DNA of 64,000 bases from Kappaphycus alvarezii (lineage: Eukaryota; Rhodophyta; Florideophyceae; Gigartinales; Solieriaceae), in contig NADL03000451.1 of NCBI GenBank assembly GCA_002205965.3, positions 372,001 to 436,000 on the forward strand. The letters run 5' to 3'. This document shows positions 22,575 to 32,745 of this stretch, one piece after another. How positions within the stretch are numbered: the first letter of the stretch is position 1; each line of letters starts with the position of its first letter. The notes below the pieces were generated by a model. The model made no database searches and was not told the DNA's origin. It saw only the letters and a program-made list of their open reading frames with translations. A program made the position numbers and the translations under genes.

Positions 22575-23287
22575 GATGTGCGCAAATTCGCACACGAAAA
22601 AAATCTAGATGAGGACCATAATTGTATACAGTATCGGAATTGGGAAGATTATTTTATAGTTTCTGAATTTGCAAGATATTTTTAATTTGGATGAGTGTGG
22701 CAAATTCATCGGTTTTTTTATTGTAGGACACGCTGTCGTAATAGATGTCAGTACAGTTCAAGGTTCTGGGTGATAGTACGAGTGACTCTGAAAGGTATAT
22801 CATGGCCACATTAATTCCCACTACTGGCCGATGGGTGGCTGGCATGGGTATGGCACGTAGATATTTACATTGAGGAAATATCTTCTAATAGTCTCTCCGG
22901 TTCACACGATTCCCGTGAATGCATTTTATGGTTATTAGTATGTTTGTTTGAGACTTTTGGGATAGCCAGAAGTCTATATAAGACGAGTAAACTGCTTCCT
23001 TAAGTGGAGGTCAAGCAAGTTGGCAGACAAATTGTTGTCAAGCCCTGAGTAGTAAGAAGTTGAGAGTCAACTTCAGACCAAAGAAGAATTTTTTCTACGC
23101 TAGTCACTAAGCATAGGTGGTAGACCCTGCTCCTTCCATACTTGCTTGTAGCCCTCTCAACTCTGTTCCATATACACTCATTTTTGTTCGTTCAACTATA
23201 CCACGGTAGCACTTTTTCGCTCGCAACACCTCCTTCTCGGGGTATTAGGTTCTGAGTATCTATTCTCCGAATGATTTACTCCCATCA
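22575..23287 (+). repeat. Solo LTR, family A2 (plus strand)
   Basis: It starts TGATGTGCGC and ends CCCATCA, matching 523-1218 in inverted orientation. The 3' half matches Gypsy-A LTRs. No gag or primer-binding site follows. LINE coding begins directly at 23288, so the LTR inserted in, or marks the truncation point of, that LINE copy. Confidence 0.7.
22975..22982 (+). promoter_or_regulatory. TATA-like box of A2 LTR
   Basis: TATATAAG lies at the same relative position as in the other A-type LTRs. Inferred core promoter; activity unknown. Confidence 0.5.
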
Positions 23288-24918
23288 CGTTGACCTCGAG
23301 GATACGCAAATAGCGTTCCAGCTGCTCCGAAATTGCTTCGGAGTCTGCACACTCGGCTATTTACTACGTGTATTCCCGACGTCGTCAACTGCCGAGGGCG
23401 CTGTCATGTTTGACGATATGATACAGCGCTGCGTCCCCACAGTGGCAGGGGGGTCCTAGATTCAGAGGTCTTCCGCGAACTTCAACTTCCAGTGAAATCA
23501 CCGCATGCGAAGCGGTCCTCCCTTGGGATCGGATTCACTTCCGCAAAAAATATCGCCGAGGCCGCCTTCCTCCCTTCCAGCGCGGCCACCAACAAGTTCT
23601 GCAAAGTCGTCCTGCCCGCTGCTATCAGGAGCCTCACCACCTACAACGACGTTTTGGACGCTTACCGGAACTAGTCACTTGCCTGTCTGCAGGGGGAACG
23701 TTTGGGTGTTTTACTCTTAGAATATATATCCTATCTATCCTACGGTTTTCCAAACAACCACAATCGGCTCAGAAATAATATACCGACACCGTAATGGGGA
23801 AGGAACTACGCTCTAAAATGCTATCTTCAGGCCAGCCACCAATCAGGCCGCATTGGACATGACGGCTGCTGCAGCGTGCCTTTGCATCAAAACCCCCCGA
23901 ACCTTTCCGTACGTCTCCAGTGTCCTCACAGCCACGTCCCTTGCCACGTCATTTAGCACTGCACGTACATCCGGGTGCCAACCTCCAAGAGTGGAGTCAC
24001 GGAGTTCACCATTTAGTGCCTTTTGCTCACGCAATACACCATCGCAAAAGAAAACTACAAGACGCAATCTATGCAGCAGTGCAAGAAAGCATTTCCCCTG
24101 GCGATCAAAGAAAAAGCACACATTCTGCGCCTCCTTGGCCATCCCGGGCACAAGGAATGGGTGTACTGCGCCCCGTGCCCCGGCCTCAAGACAAGTATTG
24201 AACCCGCGAATTTGCGGTGTGGTTCCAATACTTCTGTCAAGTCCCGCTGTTCCTTCGGACGTGCCGTGCCCTAGACGAAACTGCCCGAAACCCTCGACTG
24301 TTTCGGGGATCACACCCTTCACTGCAGACATGGTGCGGACAGAAATCGACGGTATGACCATCAAGTGGCCCTCTTCTCGCAAGACCTGCAGAAAGCGGCC
24401 CGTCACCCCGCCGTCGAACCGCGGGACAGGGTCCATCGCACGAGGCCAGACATCCGGGCAATGGGAAGCAGTGGAGGTACGGACTTCTTTGACATGACAT
24501 TCGTCAACCCTCTGGCGCCCTCCCACAGGAAGGCCCAAACGTTTAATCCGCTCACCTCGCTTAATGCGGCCGCCTCCGCGCATCATAGAAGATATGATTC
24601 TTTTTTGCAATCTCCGGGAGAAGTAAGCTCGTGCCTATCCCTATATCTACACTCGAGGATGGCACCCGTACGCCTATAGGGTGCTAACCGGCGTCGCGCG
24701 GAACGTTGCCGTTAGAGCGATGGAGACGCATGGCAACGTCCGTGCGGTACTTACTCAGAGACACGCTGCCGCGGCCGTAATGTCCAACGCAGCTTGTCTG
24801 CTGGGGGGCCTTGAGCCGGCTTTCTAGGGTAATTTTAGACGTATTACTGCGCACCCTGTAGGATATTTCGGGCCACAACCGACCATATTTTTCAAGTATT
24901 AAATCACCCCACATTTCC
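23288..24918 (+). mobile_element. 5'-truncated LINE copy, type II, with RLE domain (broken)
   Basis: Coding starts in the region downstream of the RT palm (23271-23459 frame, Leu-Arg-Asn-Cys then Leu-Gly-Tyr-Leu-Leu-Arg) and continues in shifted frames to 23670. After a nested inverted insertion it resumes at about 24001. A zinc-finger-like Gly-Asp-His-x3-Cys lies near 24310-24335. The frame 24365-24679 (104 codons) holds the endonuclease signature Arg-Pro-Asp followed about 13 residues later by Phe-Phe-Asp. The C-terminal Gln-Arg-His-Ala-Ala motif lies near 24757. The ORF ends at 24828 and the type II 3' UTR at about 24918. Several frameshifts separate these parts, so no complete protein can be made. 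Confidence 0.75.
23679..24000 (-). mobile_element. Nested inverted LINE copy, type I 3' end (about 320 bp)
   Basis: On the minus strand this is the last about 50 codons of the LINE ORF plus the type I 3' UTR, very similar to 30960-31278. It interrupts the host LINE between its post-palm part and its zinc finger. The hexamer AGTCAC occurs at 23673-23678 and 23995-24000 and may be a short target duplication. The exact 3' boundary is uncertain because CCCCCTGCAG follows the usual terminal T/C run. Confidence 0.75.
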
Positions 24919-27540
24919 CACCATCGTAAAGAAATTCTATGCAAAAGAAAAGGAGTTGTCATCCACTGCTATGCCTACTCATCCATTACCTCTCCAGCAA
25001 AGTGAAGCTCAGACCCTGTACAGTCGATGGCTATCCCGTTCTTTTAACTTAATCAAGCAGATGGCACAGTGCCATCTGCGCCTGCCGACTCAATTTACGT
25101 ACATCCAAACTGCGTTCCAAGCGGGGAACACAATGGGATAATTTGCTGTATCAGATCGTTAACGGAATGTTCCTCGTTAGTCTAAATCCCAATCAGCTTG
25201 CACAGTACTTTACTGTATGCTCATGCTACTCAGTCAATTTGTGGATTGACAATTTGTGAATTGACTACCCAGCTAATATACGTACTGTACAGTGTACAGC
25301 CTTGTAAGCAAGGTCATTTACGGTAGTGTTACCGATCAGCGAGGACTAATCCGCGTAAACGTATTAGCTTCGTGGGTATAACCGACCACATCTTCCATGC
25401 ATTAAAATAACCCAAAATTTCCCCCCCTAGTTTCCTGTATCAGCCCCCTCTGAACGGAAAATCTGTAGCGAAGAAGCCTCACATGACTAGTTACTGTATC
25501 AAGGCTAAAATACTTTGCGAATTTCTCATCTGTACTCATGAGCAATCACAATTCGGAGGGATTAATCCCGCGAGCGAATTCAACCCAACTGTAGATTTAA
25601 AGGAGAATCCTATGCAAGCAGGAGAATCAGAAAGTGACGCGCGGATGTACATTTGTATCTTGAAAGAATATGCTAGAACTACAGTATGAGCCCTTACATA
25701 GTCGCAGGGGAGAATCTTTTCATGTTTTCACTACCTGCAACGCAGGAGTGGGCTAGACTTGACTAAAGTGCGACGTTTGGTTACAAGAATCCAATCGGGG
25801 ACAGCCGGAAAGGTTCTGAAAAGGCAGACGGTGTTAAGAAAGAGTCAAGTCTGAACGTTGAGTCCAAATTCACAAACTGCAAAAACTCACGACTTATTAC
25901 CCCCGTGCTGGAATCGAATCTGCCAAAGTCAAACTTTAGCTTGAATTTCTTCGATCGGCTGCAAAAAAGGCACGACGCGAACTCTATAAAGCCTCTTCCA
26001 GGGGCTTGTGTGGCAATTGTGCTTTAATTTTCGTAAATTTCCTGTTATGACATCATATGCAGATTCGTTCAAACGATTCTCATTCGAAAACTAGGCGAGA
26101 ACTGGTGTTGGAGCTGTCAGCCGTATCGTGCCTTGGATGCGATTCTTCGGGTTGTATTTAGCCCTCGATGTCGTCATCCGTTTGTTCAATCCGACAAAAG
26201 CTGATGCACTCTACCGTTTGATCAAGACCTTGCGACTACACAAAGTGGTTTGACAACCATCCTGAAGTGTGACGTCTTTAAGTTGTTCTGTTTCCTGCCA
26301 TGATGGGGTACTTGTTCCGCGTCGCTGTAATTTCCTTCTCTTCCATAACGTTGCGCGATCAGAGATGGTCCACTTTCACGTTCCAACAAAGAGCTAATCC
26401 TCTCAAACACCAGGATCTTTAGGGCTTACGAAGAATCAGGCTTGTTATGCGGAGTTGGCTGTCGAGGAAAACTGTCGGGATGAATACCAAATTGAAGTGA
26501 GCGATCAAGCTGAGCCAAGGTCTATGTCAGGAAGGGATTAGATACACGCCTTTTGGCGTTAGTAAGCGAGTCGTTAGTAACCGAGAAGCGAGATGTGACG
26601 AGTCCTCAATGGTAAGGAGAATACAGCGACGCCGAGGAATTTATCGGCTTGGATGTTCTCGACTAAGTCCGCATCTCAGAAGACTACAAGAACAGATCCT
26701 CGCCATTGTTTCGTTTGTCAAGAATGAGTGTGGGAGGAGCCAGTAATTTCTCCCAAGTGATGCCGAAAGGAGGGTGGTGAGGGAAGAACTGGTAGTAAGA
26801 CAAGGATAGATGAATCCGTCTTATGTGATGATACGTACTATCTGATGGAATGAGGTGTGCAAACGGACTGCTCGGAGGTGGAGTTGCTGTGCGTGCAAAG
26901 AGGTAGATCAGGACGGCAAACAAACTGTTTTGTGATTTACTAAGTTCAGGTAGGGATTCAATGTTTGTCGGCCTTGCCACAGCTTGGATCCGACGGAAGT
27001 ATTTTATTCCGGGGTCAGGAAGTCTATTTGGAGGTTTGACAGAGATACGAGGAATGCTCTGGTCCCTCTTGCTTGCCGGTTTGCATGTGCTGGGTGACGT
27101 AGAGTGGCAGAGTCCTTTTTTTGGACAAGGAGAGGGCGTTAGTTGTCCAGATGGAATGTTTTTAAGTGATATGACATATGAACGTCTTCTCCCCGCCCTT
27201 TTGCCGAACAGATCTGAAGTGGGCAATTTTCAGGTATCTATTGGATGTCACGCTTGGAGCGCGATCTGCGCATCGGGAGTCCAACTTACAGCTGCGGGAT
27301 CATCTACGAACTGGAGAGGAAACATCATCCAACTATTGCAAAGATGGTTTTGTGACCGGGGTGATCTTCGGGGATGACACTTGTCCATATCTAAAGTTGG
27401 AGTGTCGTTCCCTAGAATGTCTATGACTGGAAATCGCGACACAGCTTTGCTTTGTCGCACCGCAAATACGTAAAGTTTTGTATTTGCTTTGCGTGACCGC
27501 ACGGGAAATGGGAAGCACTTCCAGAACCAACCCGGATCTC
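24919..27540. other. Mostly unassigned
   Basis: 25374-25425 weakly repeats the type II LINE 3' tail. 25190-25300 contains several TACTGTAC-type palindromes. Frames at 25483-25689 (plus) and 26222-26410 (minus) have no known motif. The rest shows nothing I can support. Confidence 0.4.
26684..27377 (-). other. Overlapping long frames, strand uncertain
   Basis: A 180-codon minus-strand frame (26684-27226) overlaps a 138-codon plus-strand frame (26961-27377). The minus product is Pro/Ser-rich and loosely recalls the composition of the antisense block at 5163-6002. The plus product has a hydrophobic stretch near residues 30-45. Neither has a motif I know. One may be a real but diverged element ORF. 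Confidence 0.25.
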
Positions 27541-28430
27541 AGCTTTCCGTTGTCTCACATTATGTGCATCCCCTATATCCCCTTAGCACACTAGCTAGGT
27601 CGATAAAAACCAGACTGCAGCTTGACCGCACTGTTATCTTCCGATTTGAAAGCCTCAATTCGACATCGACATCCCGACCGCGCTTTCTTCATCGCACCGC
27701 CCATCGGCTATCCCGCAGGCTCCCGTGTCCTCCGCTAATGAGGACAAAATTTCAAAATTCCCAACGGTCAATTTCCGCAGCTCGTATTGATTGCATTGCT
27801 TTATCAACTGACAATGAAGCACGGGTGACAATTACAGTTTTGAACAAGGAGGTCTGAAGTGCATACCGACCGTACAGGACAGGAAGTCCGAGGATTGGCA
27901 CTCTGTACGGTACTGTACAATAGTAAGTCCAATCGCTTAGTCATGTGCACTGTCTTTAGGACTGTTAGGCGCGTGCTGATAGGAACGGATTTTTTATTGT
28001 CGCCGTCATCTAAAGACCTTTAGTTTACTGTACTACCTCTCCTTGTCCAAATTTGCTTATAGTTTGGGTCCTTCCTCGTCTTCCGTGAACCTCGCTTATC
28101 ATTACCGCGGTCCCTCCAAACTTACTTCCATTTTATCTAGATATTTTTATACTGTACTAGCCCTCTCAATCGATCCCAATCAAGTTCTTTTTCCCTTTTT
28201 GCTTACCTCCTCATTAAATTCACTTATTTGAGAAAAAGGTCGCAAATGCACTACTACGAAATCCCTTACAGATTTATTTTACCTATTCTAATCTATAGAA
28301 CCTTCCCCGGAGCCTATTTAAACCCCATTCATTCCAAGTTTTAAACGTCTCCGATCGTTTTGCTTATCACCCTCTCCCCCCACACACCAAAACACCCTCG
28401 ACTACCTCCTATTCCCCAAAACCTACCAAA

Positions 28431-29091
28431 ATGACCAATCTACGCCCCTCGAAAGTCATTTCCAAAATCGCCATCCCCGCCCCCTAAACTCTATTCCCCT
28501 ACTCCCTTTCGGACCTATTGACCGTGAGGACTACCTGCGCCGGCAAACCAAGAAAAGGTCATCGAATTCGTGCGTCGTCTCTTTATTGAGGATGAAGGCG
28601 AGAGGTAGGTAAGGGACGGGAGTAGGGACATTGAGTAGGGAGCTGGGGAGACCTCGAGGAGTGGGTAGCCCCTAGATTGGTCTATGAGGTTAATGAGAAG
28701 TAGGATGGGGAAGAGAAGGAGGAAGAAATAGAGGAAGAGAGGAAGAGGATGGGGAAGAGAAGGAGAGGAAGAAGATGAGGAGAAGGAAGAGGAGGAGAAG
28801 AGGAGAAGCAACAGGAGGAAGAGGAGAAAGAGGAGAAGAGGCGAGTTGGATGAGGAAACAGGGGGCATGGAAAGAGTTCGACTACTCGGGCCTGGACTGG
28901 AGAGTATGGAACAAGTGGTGCCGACGCTGGAACCGGATGGACATATCTTTAGTAGTTTAGATATCTCCCAGGAGGGAATAGAGAGCTATGAGCCGTTCGC
29001 AGATATTTATTGGGACTGCTTGGACAGCATAGATATTTTAGAGGACTTGTTTCGATCTGATTTAGAGAATGGGAATGAGAGGAGCTTTTGA
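28431..29091 (+). pseudogene. Acidic ORF inside the Gypsy-A 5' LTR (broken)
   Basis: Begins at an ATG whose position and first codons (Met-Thr-Asn-x-Arg-Pro-Ser) match the ORF at 34512 in the solo LTR. The middle is a Glu/Lys/Arg-rich low-complexity stretch with stops. The last open part, 28846-29091 (81 codons), is acidic and ends at 29091. Its C-terminus (Asp-Ser-Ile-Asp-Ile-Leu-Glu-Asp-Leu) matches 35010-35083 at protein level. Similarity that is clearest in the frame suggests a protein once encoded within the LTR. Function unknown; I recognise no domain. Confidence 0.45.
28690..28855 (+). repeat. Purine-rich low-complexity run
   Basis: About 165 bp of almost pure G/A on the plus strand, made of GAGGAA/GAAGAG-like units, within the LTR ORF remnant. 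It lies where the solo LTR has a shorter Glu-rich stretch (about 34670-34740), so it looks like local expansion. Confidence 0.7.
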
Positions 29092-29204
29092 TTGTTAGTT
29101 TCTTAAGTATCTTTCATTTGAAGTATATCATCCACACAAACTGTTTCTATGCATTTCCTGGTCCTGCTGTAGTTTTGTTCAGGCTTCAGGGGTAGCCAAA
29201 AATC

Positions 29205-29212
29205 TATATAAG
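29205..29212 (+). promoter_or_regulatory. TATA-like box of Gypsy-A 5' LTR
   Basis: TATATAAG, about 310 bp before the LTR end, conserved in all A-type LTRs here. Inferred promoter of the element. Confidence 0.55.
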
Positions 29213-29518
29213 CTGAGTAAACTGCTTCCTCATGGAGAGGTCACACAAGTTGGCAGACAACTTTAGTTCAAGTTCCAAATAGTTAGGAAGTTGAGATTCA
29301 ACTTCAGACACAAGAAGAATTTACTTTACGATAGTCACTGATATAGGTGGTAGACCCTGCTCCCTTCCATACTTGATTGTAGACGTCTCAACTCTCTTCC
29401 ATATAAACTCCTTTTTATTCGTTCAACTATACCACAGTAGTACTTTTGTCGCTCCCAACACCTTCTTCTTCGGGTAGTTGGTTCTAAGTATCTCTTCTCC
29501 GGCGATTTACCCCTATCA

Positions 29519-29540
29519 TTTGGTACTCTTGTGGAGGGGT
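29519..29540 (+). other. Candidate primer-binding site of Gypsy-A
   Basis: TTTGGTACTCTTGTGGAGGG begins right after the terminal CTATCA of the LTR. A TGG near the LTR edge fits a tRNA-complementary site. The tRNA was not identified. Confidence 0.4.
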
Positions 29541-29605
29541 TGCACCCGAGGTATTCGAGTTGAGCAGTACTAAGGATCACTTCGGGGGATTTCTTTTCTG
29601 TAATC

Positions 29606-30150
29606 ATGGATTTTAACGCTGATCTTATAACGTTCACAGGGGGCAAGAATGAAGATGTTGAGGAGTTTCTCTATAGATATGTCATCGTTGTGATGCGCGA
29701 GAAGAACGATGAAGAGAAGGCCGCAAGTATCTTCGCCTATCTTTATGATGACGCAAAAGGCAAATACAAAGCTAAGTTTATTGACGGGTGGTCCCTTAAT
29801 TGGAGTGGACGCAACTTCGGTGAGGTAAGTGAGTGGCTTGTGAAAGAGTATGCTACGGAGGTAGAGCCAGATGAGATGATTCGTACCGCCATAGAGGCCC
29901 GGCTCAACTTCGACAATTTGTTAAGCTCATGGGTATACTTGTGTGATCTCTACGAAAAGGCCGGGTTCAACGCCCTAGCCAAGTACGGAATGCTGCGTAA
30001 GGCGGCGATAGGGGACAAGCGGCTCCCCTATTTCCTCATCATCAAAGGCCCTCACACTTTTAATGAACTGAAGGATACCATTGTAGAATTTGTCAAAAGT
30101 TCGGAGACGTTTCAGTTACTGAGTGAGGTACCAAGGGAAACCCGTACATC
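29606..30150 (+). pseudogene. gag: gag of Gypsy-A, cut by a LINE insertion
   Basis: An open frame from ATG 29606 runs to 30223 (205 codons). The first about 180 residues look like a Ty3/gypsy Gag: an N-terminal Phe-Thr-Gly-Gly segment, then an Asp-Glu-Glu-Lys-Ala-Ala helix near residues 36-41, and a mixed charged/aromatic capsid-like region. It starts 88 bp after the LTR, as expected. No zinc knuckle is reached, because LINE sequence takes over at roughly 30130-30220 and the last 25-30 codons are probably LINE-derived. It is the least mutated gag in the window, which suggests a younger insertion than Gypsy-B or C. Confidence 0.65.
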
Positions 30151-31148
30151 GCTGTCTATTATACACTGCCACAGAAATCCAAAACACCTCAAGCAACCAC
30201 ACGCAACCGCTGCCCCGAGCTGATCAGGTTTTCACAACCCACATACCGGTAATTTGTCATATCCCCACACGGTTCCGGCCTATCTGGTTGGCAATTCCCA
30301 AACGGCGATGGAGGAGTAAGCGCTCACACCAATGCAGAAACATTCAGAGGACGGATAAGACTATGGAACGCGGGACAATACGATACCCTCTGGCAAGAGC
30401 GCTTGCCCAGTGCACATACAGGGCCTCAAAAAAGCTGTCACGGTCAGAGCAAAAGCAGGCGAACGGCAGACGAGCGTTGAGCCTTGCCAGAGAGGGCGCT
30501 TACAGAAAGGTGGCGCAAGCACTAAACTCACTCGGCGTCCTCCCGGCAACACAAGCTGTATCTGACACACTTTGTGGAAAACACCCACAGGAAACGTACT
30601 GGTCGGACACACTCGGTGTACATGGCGATCATTTGATGTACTGCTTGCATTCAGCCCAACGGATCAACCGACACGATCGCCAAGTAACCCTTCTCGCGAA
30701 AGACCTGGCAAGAGCTGCTCGTCATCCTGTTGTAGAGCCACGCCATAGTCTCCACCGCACGAGACAAGACACCCAGGCAATGGGAAGGAGCGGACGGATC
30801 GACTTTTTTGATGTTACCTTCGTGAGTCCCCTCGCTCCCTCCAACAGAAGAGTGAGGGCCTTCAACCAAATGTCCTCTCTGAATGCGGCGCGAAATGCAA
30901 AGCAGAGAAGATATCAATCCTTTATCACGACTTCCACCAGAGGCAGGCTCGTGCCTGTGCCAATATCCACTCTTGGAGGTTGGCACCCGGATGCATGTGC
31001 AGTGCTAAATGACGTGGCAAGAGACGTGGCTGTGAGGGCACTGGAGACGTACGGAAAGGTTAGCGGGGTTTTGATGCAAAGGCATGCCGCAGCAGCCGTC
31101 ATGTCCAATGCGGCCTGCTTGGTGGCTGGCCTGAAGGTAGCATTTTAG
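30123..31148 (+). CDS. RT-less LINE protein with R2-like endonuclease domain (341 codons)
   Basis: The frame is open for 341 codons and ends at the normal LINE stop. The first about 115 codons are probably not read in the original frame. From about residue 118 (Leu-Ser-Leu-Ala-Arg-Glu-Gly) to 155 it matches the N-terminal segment that precedes the RT in this LINE type. At residues 155-167 it jumps to the C-terminal part: Gly-Asp-His at 168-170, Cys174, Arg-His-Asp at 183-185, endonuclease-like segment 200-233, and the conserved C-terminal Gln-Arg-His at 319-321. The catalytic-type Pro-Asp reads Gln-Asp (215-216); the downstream Asp230 is kept. The deletion is in frame. It could be a chance survivor or a non-autonomous derivative. 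The start used here is only the frame's first ATG. Confidence 0.5.
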   Translation: MRYQGKPVHRCLLYTATEIQNTSSNHTQPLPRADQVFTTHIPVICHIPTRFRPIWLAIPKRRWRSKRSHQCRNIQRTDKTMERGTIRYPLARALAQCTYRASKKLSRSEQKQANGRRALSLAREGAYRKVAQALNSLGVLPATQAVSDTLCGKHPQETYWSDTLGVHGDHLMYCLHSAQRINRHDRQVTLLAKDLARAARHPVVEPRHSLHRTRQDTQAMGRSGRIDFFDVTFVSPLAPSNRRVRAFNQMSSLNAARNAKQRRYQSFITTSTRGRLVPVPISTLGGWHPDACAVLNDVARDVAVRALETYGKVSGVLMQRHAAAAVMSNAACLVAGLKVAF

Positions 31149-31278
31149 GAAGCGTATTTCCTTCCCCATTACGCTGTCGGAATACACTTTTTGAGTCGAT
31201 TGTGGTTGTCTGGAAAACCATGGGATAGGTCGGATATATCGTCCAAGAGTAAACCACCAAACGTTTTCCCCACAGGTA
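30151..31278 (+). mobile_element. LINE deletion derivative lacking the reverse transcriptase
   Basis: This copy keeps the 5' coding part, the 3' coding part and the type I 3' UTR (ending near ACGTTTTCCCC at 31278). Everything from the fingers of the RT to the first zinc ligand is missing, in contrast with 31432-33818. The 5' boundary inside gag is approximate. A frameshift near 30380 separates the most N-terminal part (Ile-Arg-Leu-Trp-Asn-Ala-Gly, 30357-30378) from the long open frame. The 3' UTR is the one found as short tails elsewhere in the window. Confidence 0.7.
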
Positions 31279-31431
31279 ACCCCGGTAGCCCACGGGCTCA
31301 AATCCGTTCCGCTTGCTTCCCTCCCCCGGCCTACCAAAATCACCACGGAATAGGACCCTCGTGTAGTCCGCTCGTTTGAACCTGGCTCCGCTCCCGGCGG
31401 CTCGGGCCCTCGCCCTTCCCACCTAGACGAG

Positions 31432-32445
31432 TTGCTACGCGCTCCGTCTTTCTCCTCCCGTGAAGGAATGCTGCATTCGCTTACCAAACTCGTCAATGTC
31501 CAAGCAGCCGGAAAAGGGGAAACGTTTGGGTGTTTTACTCTTGGAAGATATATCCGATTCTATCCCATGGTTTTCCAGACATCCACAATCGACTCAAAAA
31601 TGGTATACCGACAGCGTAATGGGGAAGGAACTACGCTCCCTAAAATGCTACCTTCAGGCTGGAAAAGCGCCACCCGCTCTGGCTCCGTGGATCGCGGGAG
31701 CACCACTCACCCGCTTGCTAAGGCGGACATGACGCCCCGTCCCATCGCCGTAGGCGAGACACTGAGACGTTTGGTGAGTAGCTGCCTCATGTCAATCCTC
31801 TACAAAGGCGGCGACTACTTACAACCAATCCAAGTTGGCATTGCGACGAGGGCCGGGGCCGACATATTGTGCACGCCGTCCGACGAATGGTTAATACAGT
31901 TGGCAACTCATCAGATTTGCGCTGCTTTCAGTAGATCTTAAGAATGCGTTCAACCTTTGCAGTCGATCTGCTTTTCTCGAAGCGGTTCAAACGCATTTTC
32001 CACAACTGCTGCGCTGGGTAATATACTGTTACAACGATCCAGCACATTTGTGGACGGGTTTCGACACACTACGTAGTGTGATCGGTGTCCAGCAAGGCGA
32101 CCCGCTCAGCGGCTTGCTCTTCGACATGGTTCTCCATAGGCTAACCTTGAAGATACAAGACATGCTGACGTTGTCGAAGGGCGACAAAGAGGTCCAAGAG
32201 ATATTCCTACAGCTGTGGTATATGATGACGGCTACATAGTGGCCAAACATGCCTCTCTTGAAAGCTATCGCAATTCTGTCCTCTCCCGAGGCAACGCGCC
32301 TCGGTCTACACTTGGCACTTCCCAAGTGTAAAATATGGTGGCCCACGGCTCCAAACGAGGTCGTCACAGCCGCGTACCCCCGGAGATCCAACAAGTCTAC
32401 AGCGAGGAACTGCGGTCCTGAATGCGCCTATCGGCTCAAATGATT
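31432..32445 (+). pseudogene. LINE reverse transcriptase (frameshifted)
   Basis: RT landmarks in order: Arg-Pro-Ile-Ala-Val-Gly-Glu with Arg-Arg-Leu (about 31738-31775); motif A region with Asp-Leu-Lys-Asn-Ala-Phe-Asn (about 31938-31958); motif B Gln-Gln-Gly-Asp-Pro-Leu-Ser-Gly (about 32092-32115); and motif C, where Trp-Tyr and Asp-Asp-Gly are both present but in different frames (about 32215-32232). Reading-frame breaks lie before 31440, near 31900, near 32225 and near 32350. A nested LINE tail (31517-31657) interrupts the first part. An intact enzyme would copy the element RNA at a nicked target. This copy cannot encode one protein. Confidence 0.7.
31517..31657 (-). mobile_element. 141-bp LINE 3' tail, type I, nested in LINE RT
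   Basis: The minus strand repeats the type I 3' UTR from just after the ORF to its end. It is flanked by a near-perfect 10-bp direct repeat (GCCGGAAAAG at 31507-31516 and GCTGGAAAAG at 31658-31667). Without it the two flanks join into recognisable RT coding. Confidence 0.85.
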
Positions 32446-32745
32446 TCATGAGGCACTACTTCACCAACCACGTGCTCTCTCTGGAACCCTTTATGCAGGC
32501 CGTCACGGAACTTCAGGATACACAGGTCTCCTTCCAGATTTTAAGAAACTGCTTAGGGGTATGTAAGTTGGGCTATCTCCTTCGGGTCGTGCCGCCATCG
32601 TGCACCATCGAAGGAGCCACCTATTTCGACCAGCTGATGGAACAGTCAATGAGGACTTTGGCAGGAGGCGTCCTCGACAGCACAGTCTTTCGGGAGCTGC
32701 AACTCCCGCTCAAACAAATTGAGGACAAAAGCCTACATTAGGAAT
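32446..32745 (+). pseudogene. LINE post-palm (thumb-like) region
   Basis: The open frame 32448-32741 (97 codons) carries a strongly conserved segment also found at 23280-23460 and, on the minus strand, at 18565-18780: Leu-Arg-Asn-Cys-x-Gly-Val-Cys then Gly-Tyr-Leu-Leu-Arg-Val. It follows the RT palm and precedes the zinc finger, so by position it is thumb/linker. Frameshifts separate it from both neighbours. Confidence 0.65.

Larger units (their letters stand above)
27998..29518 (+). repeat. Gypsy-A 5' LTR (1.52 kb)
   Basis: It starts TGTCG and ends CCCTATCA, the same termini and order of blocks as the solo LTR 34067-35507. It contains an ORF remnant, a long purine run (about 28690-28855), a TATA-like box, and the conserved 3' third shared with A2 LTRs. 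gag follows at 29606. Confidence 0.7.

Noticed and set aside
24237-24610. Long minus-strand frames (255 and 87 codons) opposite the LINE
   Set aside because: Shadows of the GC-rich plus-strand LINE coding. Only their part at 23843-24000 is real minus-strand LINE sequence.
28515-28868. Minus-strand 117-codon Ser/Leu-rich frame
   Set aside because: The complement of the purine-rich run; low complexity and not conserved in the other LTR.
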